Assembly (NCBI GenBank): GCA_963855995.1
Contig: OY979720.1
Location: 16,016,430 to 16,080,429 of the forward strand
DNA length: 64,000 nucleotides
Direction of reading: 5' to 3'
DNA from: Muricea muricata
Lineage: Eukaryota; Cnidaria; Anthozoa; Malacalcyonacea; Plexauridae
Below, piece by piece: positions 25,646-36,567 of the stretch. Position numbers and translations under genes: made by a program. The first letter of the stretch is position 1, and each line of letters begins with the position of its first letter. The notes under the pieces are model-generated. The model saw only the letters and a program-made list of their open reading frames with translations. It made no database searches and had not been told where the DNA came from.

Positions 25646-26444
25646 AATTGTAAAATATCAGTAATCACCGGAACACGGGTACTTAACTAAACTGCTGACG
25701 ATGAGGCGGAACTCATAATGAATTAATGAAAATGTGTTTCACTGTAGTTATCATATAATGTAATTGCCAAGCTGAATGAATAATTCTCCAGTAACTACGT
25801 CATATGAATAACTTACAATTATGAGAGTAGTGGGGGGGGGGGCAGCATAAAGATTGAAGTAGTGTCAAGGAAGGGGTACTACCCTGACGGGTACTAGGCG
25901 AAGAAGTAGAGTAAACAGGAGGAAGAAGATTAAATTGGAGTAAATAAGGGGGATTGGGGTAAAGAAGGGGAGAAGCAGGATAAAGAAACCAGTGGAAGGG
26001 GGTGCTATCCTGGAAGGAGTACCCGGGAAAGAAGAGGGTGAACAGGAGGAAAAGTAGATTGGAGAAAAGAAAGGGGAAATTAAACGGATCAGGAAATTCA
26101 GACTTGCAATTCAAATGAAAGGCAGCTCATTGGTCATGTAAACACTCGTTGAATCATGGTTCTCGCTTGCCTTTAGCTTGGAATCATCTTTGAATTTGAA
26201 CTGAAAGTCTGAATTTGCATGTTTCTTGTATAGAGTGCAGTGTGTCAGAACAGAAGAGGTTTTGAAGAAAAAGAAAGAAAGAATAAAAGTAAGTTAAAAT
26301 TTGTAAAGAATAATGAAGAAACTATTGGTACAGCACTTGATACATGATGATAATCATCATTATAAACTCTCTATTAATCCGGGGGGGGGGTATAATAGAG
26401 AATTTGCAATGATAGTAAGTATATTGTAATATTTGGGTTTTTAC

Positions 26445-26529
26445 CACTAAATCCTTTTGAAAGTTCTTTTTGGCTGTGGCTTCTCTCATCACAGTTGTCT
26501 GTGCTTGTCTTGCAAAATCTCTGGAATAT
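26445..26529 (-). CDS. Candidate internal exon (28 codons), left arm copy
   Basis: Between an ATAG acceptor and a GTG/GTAAAA donor, one frame reads YSRDFARQAQTTVMREATAK then KNFQKDLV, with a protein-like amphipathic composition. The right-arm copy (31449-31533) keeps the frame with changes at the start (FSKDFARQ...). No partner exon could be joined with confidence. Confidence 0.25.
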
Positions 26530-26863
26530 CTATAACGTGAAGGTCAATATTTAAGATTAGAAAAATAGAAACCGTAAAATAGAAAGAAATTTAAATCGTG
26601 GCGAATACTTTTTACGGTCTTGCTGGCATGACAAAAAGAGAGTATAGATTTATAAGATCATGTTGATTTATCCTTTATCTGAACTATATTTAACTTAGAT
26701 TTTAAAATAGATTTCACCCTGGTAAGCAGACCGAATGGGTTTTCAAACAAGATAACATTTAATGACTAAAACGTGCACAGAATAGTTAGAGAATGCTTAC
26801 ATGTCGAATAAAAATCCAATACTTTTAATGTCCAACTACACAATAGCGATTTTCGTTGCATTT

Positions 26864-27004
26864 CTAGACTGGAGAAGAAGACGACGCCATTTTGATTTTG
26901 ATTTCTCCCGACAACGGCAGATTTGTCTTCGCAATTTTTTTCCATTTCTTCGTCGTTTTAGCTCCAATTTGCTCGTTGTGTTTCTTTCGTACCTTCCTCG
27001 CCAT
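26864..27004 (-). CDS. Small basic ORF (46 aa), left arm copy
   Basis: ATGGCG start at 27004 in a good context (GAAATGG). Product begins MARKVRKKHNEQIGAKTTKK and ends MASSSSPV, with stop at 26864. About 30% Lys/Arg, as in nucleolar or ribosome-associated micro-proteins, but no family is recognised. Identical in the right arm. It could be a first exon. Confidence 0.3.
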   Translation of the reverse strand: MARKVRKKHNEQIGAKTTKKWKKIAKTNLPLSGEIKIKMASSSSPV

Positions 27005-27379
27005 TTCCGTACAATCAATGGACATTTATACTCAAGATTAAGACTGTATTGAGACTTTCAAAATGTTCGTCAGGAGACATAAAAATCGAAGCTTCTTCTT
27101 CGGGTTGCAGAAGCAAATGACGTCAGACGACCTTTGTCCGCCAGCAAATACCCGTATGTATAACATTCAATGATCTTTTTAGGAAGCTGAAAATCGGTTT
27201 TTATTGCGCGAACGAAGTGTTTTTGCCATTATTTCTTACTCAGGTCTTTCTTCTGCTACTTTACTTCATGTTTACTTAGGTAACTTGCCAAAAGAAACGC
27301 CTGTAAGGGACAATTTTGCAATTTTTTTTATTTGGATGCTGATGAACAAGGGAAGACTCGTTAAAGCTTTCATTGGCAA

Positions 27380-27500
27380 ATATCTTTCCCTCCGTGGCCG
27401 AGAGGTAAAGACAACTGTCTTGACTTCGATTTTGGGTGGATCGAGGACCGGTCCAGTTCAACTGAGTTTGGTAAGAATTTAATTCTGATCGATGCTCGAT
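27380..27500 (+). repeat. tRNA-Ser/Leu-like A-box fragment (left arm)
   Basis: CCGTGGCCGAGAGGTAAAGA is close to a class II tRNA A box; no good B box or acceptor stem is found. Possibly a degraded SINE head. The mirror is at about 30480-30600. Confidence 0.3.
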
Positions 27501-27639
27501 GCACCCAAAACTGAAGTCAAAGCTGGGCGTGGAGTGCAGGAAAACACTAGGCAGTACCGCGAGGCCGAGGAGGCAAACGTTATTTTCCCAGCGTTGTTAA
27601 CTAATATTTAAGCAAATTTCATTAACTTGACTGTTGGGG

Positions 27640-27810
27640 ACAGACCTGTAGGGTTGGTGCATTGAAGACTTCTCGTCGTTATTTCCCTTCGTTCAAGAAG
27701 ACAAGTTGTCTTCATCGAGAAATAACGACGAAAAGACTTCAAGACACCACTAAACCACTACACTTTAAAGCTACAGTGTAGTGGTTTAGCTAGCTAAACC
27801 ACTACACTGT
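27640..27810. repeat. Pair of nested hairpins (left arm)
   Basis: GTCGTTATTTCCCTTCGTTC and CGAGAAATAACGAC form one stem. ACAGTGTAGTGGTTTAGC followed directly by GCTAAACCACTACACTGT forms a second, nearly perfect one with TA at its centre. The mirror is at about 30160-30320. Confidence 0.7.
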
Positions 27811-27859
27811 GCCAATAATATATGGCTGACTTCTTCCTAACGCTTACGGTACGACCATG

Positions 27860-28712
27860 GATGCGCAAAGATGCGCAAACACATTAAAGCCTTGAAAGCA
27901 AGTGTTTTCTTTTAGGAAAGAATCAAGGACGACAACGCTTACTAAATCAAAGCCGTCTAGTCATGTTTTAAGTACTTCAGCTATGTTTAACGATCTTTTA
28001 CCAGATCTTTGAAAGAGGAAAAGTAAAATTTTGCATCATTATTATTAACTTTCCGTCAGTCGTTTCTTTCTTGATCGAGCATTATATGCCATTGTGTTCA
28101 GTGTCCTTGATATAGGAGCCATATACTTATGGCCTTGGGTTTAATTCCCAAACACTGAATGGCAGTGTTTTGCTCTTCCAATGAGATAACAAGATGGCAC
28201 TGTAGAACGCGTGGTTTTATATAAGCTACGAGCGTCAAGATATCCTTGATAGGTAACTATTGATCCTACAATGGACACTTATGTTCACTGCCAATAGGAA
28301 CGTTTCCAACTCACAGCTTGTACATAATGGATTTTATAGGTTGTGTCACAAGGAAACTGCAGTTCGGTCGTAAAATCAACTTGTTTTCAAGGTTGCCGGG
28401 TTTTAAACATTACTGACACTGTTAATGTTGTAGCTCGGAATTGTAAAACAACGGCGGCAATGCAGTTTTCTTGTGCCATAACCTGTAAAATGGGTGGTTT
28501 TATCATTTATATAAGCTACGACCGCCAAGCTTTATCCTTGATAGGAAACAATTGATCCCACCAACGACATTTGTATTCTCTACCGATAGGAACGTTTGGG
28601 ACTTACAGCTTGTACATAACGCATTTTATCGGTGAGTCGTAAAACCAACCTGTTACTGCTCAGCAAACTACCAGTTCCCTCGATCAACGATAGTCGATGA
28701 AGCTTGGCGCTC
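27860..28712. repeat. Inner part of left arm made of related subunits
   Basis: Two diverged tandem segments (about 28200-28340 and 28490-28640) share TATAAGCTACGA, TATCCTTGATAGG, GATAGGAACGTTT and ACAGCTTGTACATAA. A flanking unit (27890-28190) has relatives in the spacer and in the right arm. Confidence 0.65.
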
Positions 28713-29288
28713 GTAGGTTGTGTAAAACCAAGCATTTTACAGGTTATAGCCAGGTTAGCAGTATCTGCAATGTTTCAAAGCAACCACGAATAGAAACTGA
28801 CAGCCAACGTTCTGCGTTAAGGTTTGTAGAATATACTACATGATATAGTTACAGCATGACCAGGCATATAGTAAATAACGCATTGCCATCTTGTTCCAAA
28901 GTTATCTTATTACTTGAAAGAGCTGAAGACTGCCATGCAGTGTTTGGGAATCAAACCCAAGGCCATAAATACATGACTCCTATATCAAGGACACTGAACA
29001 CAATGACATATAAAGCTCGATCAAGAAAGAAACGACCGACGGAAAGTCAATAGTATATGCAAACTTCGACTTTCCTTCTTGCAAAGGCCTGGTCATAAAA
29101 GATCGTTAAACATAGCTGAGCAACTTAAAACATGCCTACACAGTTTTGATTTAATAAGCGTTATCGTCTTTGACTCTTTCTCGAAACAAGACATATTCTT
29201 TACAGGCTGTACAGTGTTTGCGCATCTATGCTTCATGCCTTCTTGAAAAGACCTCGCCATAAAAGATCGTTTAACTTAGCTGAACAAC
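28713..29288. repeat. Palindrome spacer containing a third, diverged copy of an arm unit
   Basis: The 576 bp between the arms are not self-complementary. Bases about 28890-29250 match 29790-30118 of the right arm in the same orientation (roughly 80% by eye), hence also the left arm inverted. The unit contains a T-arm-like word TTGGGTTTGATTCCCAA (minus strand), possibly tRNA-derived. Confidence 0.7.
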
Positions 29289-30973
29289 TCGAGCGCCAAG
29301 CTTCATCGACTATCGTTGATCGAGGGAAATGGTAGTTTGCTGAGCAGTAACAGGTTGGTTTTACGACTCACCGATAAAATGCGTTATGTACAAGCTGTAA
29401 GTCTCAAACGTTCCTATCGGTAGAGAATACAAATGTCGTTGGTGGGATCAATTCTTTCCTATCAAGGATAAAGCTTGGCGGTCGTAGCTTATATGGTTAT
29501 GGCACAAGAAAACTGCATTGCCGCCGTTGTTTTACAATTCCGAGCTACAACATTAACAGTGTCAGTAATGTTTAAAACCCGGCAACCTTGAAAACAAGTT
29601 GATTTTACGACCGAACTGCAGTTTCCTTGTGACACAACCTATAAAATCCATTATGTACAAGCTGTGAGTTGGAAACGTTCCTATTGGCAGTGAACATAAG
29701 TGTCCATTGTAGGATCAATAGTTACCTATCAAGGATATCTTGACGCTCGTAGCTTATATAAAACCACGCGTTCTACAGTGCCATCTTGTTATCTCATTGG
29801 AAGAGCAAAACACTGCCATTCAGTGTTTGGGAATTAAACCCAAGGCCATAAGTATATGGCTCCTATATCAAGGACACTGAACACAATGGCATATAATGCT
29901 CGATCAAGAAAGAAACGACTGACGGAAAGTTAATAATAATGATGCAAAATTTTACTTTTCCTCTTGCAAAGATCTGGTAAAAGATCGTTAAACATAGCTG
30001 AAGTACTTAAAACATGACTAGACGGCTTTGATTTAGTAAGCGTTGTCGTCCTTGATTCTTTCCTAAAAGAAAACACTTGCTTTCAAGGCTTTAATGTGTT
30101 TGCGCATCTTTGCGCATCCATGGTCGTACCGTAAGCGTTAGGAAGAAGTCAGCCATATATTATTGGCACAGTGTAGTGGTTTAGCTAGCTAAACCACTAC
30201 ACTGTAGCTTTAAAGTGTAGTGGTTTAGTGGTGTCTTGAAGTCTTTTCGTCGTTATTTCTCGATGAAGACAACTTGTCTTCTTGAACGAAGGGAAATAAC
30301 GACGAGAAGTCTTCAATGCACCAACCCTACAGGTCTGTCCCCAACAGTCAAGTTAATGAAATTTGCTTAAATATTAGTTAACAACGCTGGGAAAATAACG
30401 TTTGCCTCCTCGGCCTCGCGGTACTGCCTAGTGTTTTCCTGCACTCCACGCCCAGCTTTGACTTCAGTTTTGGGTGGATCGAGCATCGATCAGAATTAAA
30501 TTCTTACCAAACTCAGTTGAACTGGACCGGTCCTCGATCCACCCAAAATCGAAGTCAAGACAGTTGTCTTTACCTCTCGGCCACGGAGGGAAAGATATTT
30601 GCCAATGAAAGCTTTAACGAGTCTTCCCTTGTTCATCAGCATCCAAATAAAAAAAATTGCAAAATTGTCCCTTACAGGCGTTTCTTTTGGCAAGTTACCT
30701 AAGTAAACATGAAGTAAAGTAGCAGAAGAAAGACCTGAGTAAGAAATAATGGCAAAAACACTTCGTTCGCGCAATAAAAACCGATTTTCAGCTTCCTAAA
30801 AAGATCATTGAATGTTATACATACGGGTATTTGCTGGCGGACAAAGGTCGTCTGACGTCATTTGCTTCTGCAACCCGAAGAAGAAGCTTCGATTTTTATG
30901 TCTCCTGACGAACATTTTGAAAGTCTCAATACAGTCTTAATCTTGAGTATAAATGTCCATTGATTGTACGGAA

Positions 30974-31114
30974 ATGGCGAGGAAGGTACGAAAGAAACAC
31001 AACGAGCAAATTGGAGCTAAAACGACGAAGAAATGGAAAAAAATTGCGAAGACAAATCTGCCGTTGTCGGGAGAAATCAAAATCAAAATGGCGTCGTCTT
31101 CTTCTCCAGTCTAG
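30974..31114 (+). CDS. Small basic ORF (46 aa), right arm copy
   Basis: Identical mirror of 26864-27004. A GAGTATAAATG word (TATA-like) lies about 25 bp upstream. Confidence 0.3.
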   Translation: MARKVRKKHNEQIGAKTTKKWKKIAKTNLPLSGEIKIKMASSSSPV

Positions 31115-31448
31115 AAATGCAACGAAAATCGCTATTGTGTAGTTGGACATTAAAAGTATTGGATTTTTATTCGACATGTAAGCATTCTCTAACTATTCTG
31201 TGCACGTTTTAGTCATTAAATGTTATCTTGTTTGAAAACCCATTCGGTCTGCTTACCAGGGTGAAATCTATTTTAAAATCTAAGTTAAATATAGTTCAGA
31301 TAAAGGATAAATCAACATGATCTTATAAATCTATACTCTCTTTTTGTCATGCCAGCAAGACCGTAAAAAGTATTCGCCACGATTTAAATTTCTTTCTATT
31401 TTACGGTTTCTATTTTTCTAATCTTAAATATTGACCTTCACGTTATAG

Positions 31449-31533
31449 ATTTTCCAAAGATTTTGCAAGACAAGCACAGACAACTGTGATGAGAGAAGCC
31501 ACAGCCAAAAAGAACTTTCAAAAGGATTTAGTG
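31449..31533 (+). CDS. Candidate internal exon (28 codons), right arm copy
   Basis: Mirror of 26445-26529. The frame is retained despite substitutions in the first 15 bases. Confidence 0.25.
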
Positions 31534-32332
31534 GTAAAAACCCAAATATTACAATATACTTACTATCATTGGAAATTCTCTATTATACCCCCCCCCCCGG
31601 ATTAATAGAGAGTTTATAATGATGATTATCATCATGTATCAAGTGCTGTACCAATAGTTTCTTCATTATTCTTTACAAATTTTAACTTACTTTTATTCTT
31701 TCTTTCTTTTTCTTCAAAACCTCTTCTGTTCTGACACACTGCACTCTATACAAGAAACATGCAAATTCAGACTTTCAGTTCAAATTCAAAGATGATTCCA
31801 AGCTAAAGGCAAGCGAGAACCATGATTCAACGAGTGTTTACATGACCAATGAGCTGCCTTTCATTTGAATTGCAAGTCTGAATTTCCTGATCCGTTTAAT
31901 TTCCCCTTTCTTTTCTCCAATCTACTTTTCCTCCTGTTCACCCTCTTCTTTCCCGGGTACTCCTTCCAGGATAGCACCCCCTTCCACTGGTTTCTTTATC
32001 CTGCTTCTCCCCTTCTTTACCCCAATCCCCCTTATTTACTCCAATTTAATCTTCTTCCTCCTGTTTACTCTACTTCTTCGCCTAGTACCCGTCAGGGTAG
32101 TACCCCTTCCTTGACACTACTTCAATCTTTATGCTGCCCCCCCCCCCCACTACTCTCATAATTGTAAATTATTTATATGACGTAGTTACTGGAGAATTAT
32201 TCATTCAGCTTGGCAATTACATTATATGATAACTACAGTGAAACACATTTTCATTAATTCATTATGAGTTCCGCCTCATCGTCAGCAGTTTAGTTAAGTA
32301 CCCGTGTTCCGGTGATTACTGATATTTTACAA

Positions 32333-32489
32333 TTTTAACCATCCAGTCAACATTCGCAAACCGGAGTACCCGGAATAAACCCACGACTGACTAACTCCTC
32401 ACATGGGTGTCACGAGTCTGAAGTAAGGATTGAACCCACGACCTCACATGTGATAGGCGTTTGATCTGACGATTGCGCCACTTGGCTAT
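32333..32489 (-). repeat. tRNA-derived SINE-like element (right arm)
   Basis: Inverted copy of 25490-25645 with a few substitutions. Confidence 0.6.
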
Positions 32490-33499
32490 TACTGTGCAGG
32501 ATCAAACAATCCTACACGAGAAATTTAAATGCCGTGGCGTTGACTTGTGTTTCACTGTAATCATTTTGTAAGACAATTACTAAATAGTTTCCTGAGCAGG
32601 ATAGCGTCATCCATGTACTTGGCACGTTGCCTTAGGTTCAACTTCAACATGAGTTTTCCCAAATATCCCGAAATGCCGCGCGCATGTATGACACTATCTT
32701 GAAGAGGAAACCATTTGGTATTTTATTACTCTCTTATTTTTTATCAGTCATTTGCGCAATCAATAAATATAATCCAGATTGGAGAAATTGTGGGCATTCT
32801 TGGGCGCCCGTTCTAGTTTCCTAACGTGGGCAATACTTTTTTTAATTTGTTTATTCACAAAATCCATCTAGATTTACTTCAAAAAAATTTGAGAAAAATA
32901 TATAAATATATTTGTCCGCGAAAGTTAGGGAACTGGAAATGACACCAGAAATGTCTTTAAATTCCGCCATTTTGTGTTGCGCTTTTCTTGGGGTTGCATA
33001 GATACAGTTTAAGCTTACACGTACACGTTCTACACTTGCTGTACTTCTTGCTATCGGAATATCATCATGCCGGGAATTTGTCCATGAGTTTCTTCGTCGA
33101 CTAACCTCTGTGACCTGTCACGCCTATTATAATTACTTAGTCCTCTCTAATGCTTGTGAACGTAGTTTTCTTTGCTTATCTTGTAAACAGTTTTCTGAAC
33201 ATCGTAATTTTTTTTTCAAAGAATGCCAAGTAAAAAGTGAATACAACAACCATCATGCAACTAATGACGCAACAAGATGGGAAAGAATTCATATCGACAT
33301 AAGAAGTAAATCACAAGCCGTCTCCATCAGATGTTAAGATGCAAATACTATCACAATGTACGGTTTGTTAAAGTTAATTTCAATTAACGCTTAGTGTCCT
33401 ATATTCTAAAATATTTTGTAACATTAATTTTCTCCTTATTTTATGTTGGTTGACTGGACACGAGTGAGCTAGTTACCTACTGGACCGGCGTGATGTTCC

Positions 33500-33661
33500 A
33501 TGAAGAGAGTGCGCCAACCAGATGAAACCATAAACAGCATGATGAAACGAGAACAACCGAAGCCAAGAAGATCCAAAGATAGAGTGAAAGTAAGTTTTTT
33601 GATTTTATCTTGTCGTTTCTATTTTCTTTAGCAGTTCAGCTTTCGTTTCAATAAAAATTAA
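33500..33661 (+). CDS. Candidate two-exon micro-ORF (39 aa), right arm copy
   Basis: Mirror of 24325-24485: exon 33500-33589, GTAAGT donor at 33590, acceptor TTTCTTTAG, exon 33632-33661 (QFSFRFNKN, stop). One residue differs from the left copy (R for C). Unrecognised; speculative. Confidence 0.22.
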
Positions 33662-36327
33662 CATCTCGCACTAACGTTGCTAGTGTTGGCAGTGCTGTAA
33701 AAAGCACACAGGATCTTTCACTACATTAAACAATAAAAAAACAAAATTCGACTTTCGAGCGAATTAAAGCCTTTCGTTGGGGAGTTGGTCGTAAAGATAG
33801 AAATTTAATGCGCTGTCTGCCATCTTAGATTCATATTTGATCTCGTTGATACGTAAAATCTTAATTCCCAAACAACTTGAAGTAAGCTAGTTTTGATAGA
33901 AGTTACATTTCACCTGCAAAGTAATAGTTGAAGAGATATTGGTAATAAATTTGAGAGAGCTTTTGAGAGAGATTAGTGCGAGATATTAATTTTTATTGTT
34001 CGAAAGAGCTTTAAGAATTTACACATTCCTTACGTGTTGTTTAATTCTCGAGATATTTTGATTTAAAATCATAAATTAGGGTAGCTGCAAGTTGTGTGCG
34101 TGTGAGAAATAAAGACTCCTTCACGGCTATGATTTTCTTTTGTGTTTTGTTCACGATTTACTAATGATTCTCGAGATTTTAATAAAAAAATTTCATATTA
34201 ACAGCTTACACAATAATTTGGCCGGCCTAATTAATAAACTATTTTATTATACATTGCAGTTGTTTTATGCGTTGTGATTGATCAGTTGTATGCAGATAAA
34301 TGCGACTATCACACAATCTGCAGATAACTCAGTTATCTGCTAGCAGATAACTGAGTTATCTGGATGTTGAGCCTACGGTGCAGATTATTACAGTATGCGG
34401 TATTCGTTGGCATCAATGGTTGGCATGGCAACAACATTTTTTCGATATTTTCTGTTTCATGTTATGGCATCTTCCTTTTTAAGCTCTTCCGAGGGCGAAA
34501 TGCGTCAATTGCTCGAGGAAAAAGACTTAAAATGTATAATAAAGCAATTATCGGATTCGGTTTTTGTGATATGCAAAATTATCAATCTCTCGGTAAGAGT
34601 TATCTGACTCGCCTTCGGCTCGGCTGATAACTCTTACCTCGACATTGATAATTCCGCATATCACAAAAACCTCATCCAATAATTGTTTAATATGTTATAG
34701 TTTATAAATTATTCGTAACTATCATCTCATGACTTAATTCTTTCTACTATTGCAAAGGGTGATGGGATGTGAAAAAAACGCACAAGAAAAGAAAAGAATG
34801 AACGATCCTGGACGACAAGACTTACAAAACAACAATCCACAAGAATGAGAAGACACGACATTGTAATAGAAAGTAGTGGTAATGTGCAAGTTAGTAGAAA
34901 ACAAGATACTTATTATTGAGGGATCAAAGAGGATTTAATAGATATTTCTCGTTAATGAAAAAGAGAAGACAGCAAATTAAGTGAAAAAAATTGGATTGAA
35001 ATAACATTGATATCAAATACATTCAACAAAATAATTAAATAGAATACCTAGGAGTTTGGCAGTCAATTTTCGAGTCAAAAAACAGGTAAAAATATGGTAA
35101 ATGTCGACAATATTTTTTAAAGAAACAATACCTTAACGCCTGGAAATTTCGTCTCTAACATTTGGATTTGGATATTTCTAAAAACAAAACAAAATAACAT
35201 GTAGGATTGAACGTTTTACAAAAATAAGTTTCGTAATAATGCCACTAAATTATAGTTGATGCATTTGGTCACTATTTTTGGTTTGCACATGCCGTCATTT
35301 CGTGTGATTGGGCGCCATCTTGGTTGACTCTGCAGATTACTTCAGCTGTTTACAGCGAAGTACTTGTGTCAATTTACTATTTCATCGTTAGTTTTAGCGT
35401 ATTATGAATGATACTTTAAAGATGTATGGCTCGATAGGATCAGATATAATGAATAGATACTTTGTGGTTGCCATGTGTTTCAAACGTCAACAAAGATGGC
35501 GTCGATTGCAAACGATCAATTCCGTCGTTCTACCTTTAAAGAATGTGTTCTCTGGTTAAAAAGCGAGAAAGTGTGACTTGTATTCCAATTCACCGTAGCA
35601 AAACAGATGGTGGCATGTCGATTTTACCAGAATTTAATGCGGGTATCAATCAAGAATACCAGTGAAATGATATTTAAGATAAGCTAATGGACGGAATTTT
35701 AACACAAGTGACAAAATAACCTATCTGTCTGTTCCTCAAACGAGGTTAATTTACCTTAAGTTTTTAAACGATTTCAGACCGCAAGGCATTCTGGTAAAAT
35801 CAACACCCGCCATCTTTTTGCTACATTAAATTCCCAAGGGAATATATCATTTCTTTGTTTCTTAGCTAATTTGGTTCATACATCCATGCAAATCAGTAGG
35901 ATCATTATATTTTTTTGTGCATTTTAAATTCCCATGGGAATACAGCATGCTTTGTTTCAATGGTGATGCGTCTGTTTATGGTAATTACTGCATAATGCGA
36001 ATCCTCTTTGATTATTAATATGATAAGTATCTTGGTGCTTTCAGATTTGTTTTGGTAAGCAGGAACAATGAAGTCATTGTTTGTGTACACTAAAGCAAAT
36101 TACGAAGGTGGTTTGAGAGCAGCTGCGAGGTACCATGCAAATGAAGGCGTTTCGGTTAAATAAGTGTGAGAATTACGGCATTAAAAATTGCATGTCATCT
36201 ACACTTAAGGATATAAATTGCCAAAAAAAAAAACAACTTTAGTGAATCTGTTGAGTTTCAATTGCTTTTTATTTTTGCCTAATTCTCATGCTTATTTGAC
36301 CCAGCCTTGGACTTTGGTAAGTATCAG

Positions 36328-36567
36328 GGGCCGGTTGTATCAAAGGCGTTTAGCTTAAACGGTGGATAAGTCAAAAATATGAAACACGTTTCCATGTTGT
36401 ATAAACAAACCAGCTGAAGTTATTTGACCTGAGAAGAACAATTATATATAAAACTAAATATTTATTCTATTTCAACTCATAATTTCGGTTCCGTACTAGG
36501 TGTAAAACTGATTTTTAAATTTCACTTATCCACCGTTTAAGCTAAACGCCTTTGATACAACCGGCCC
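36328..36567. mobile_element. PIF/Harbinger-like MITE (240 bp), right arm
   Basis: Mirror copy of 20690-20929, same length, with CAG target duplication (36325-36327 and 36568-36570). Confidence 0.8.

Larger units (their letters stand above)
16160..28712 (+). repeat. Left arm of giant palindrome
   Basis: The longer arm, 12.55 kb. Stretches not listed separately (16160-19140, 19260-20680, 21670-22560, 23740-24320, 25650-26440) are AT-rich, with only short open frames that are not protein-like. The longest open frame shared between arms is about 100 codons. Confidence 0.93.

Noticed and set aside
25800..26114. 104-codon frame rich in Phe, Leu and Pro
   Set aside because: It is a translated pyrimidine-rich tract, not a protein.
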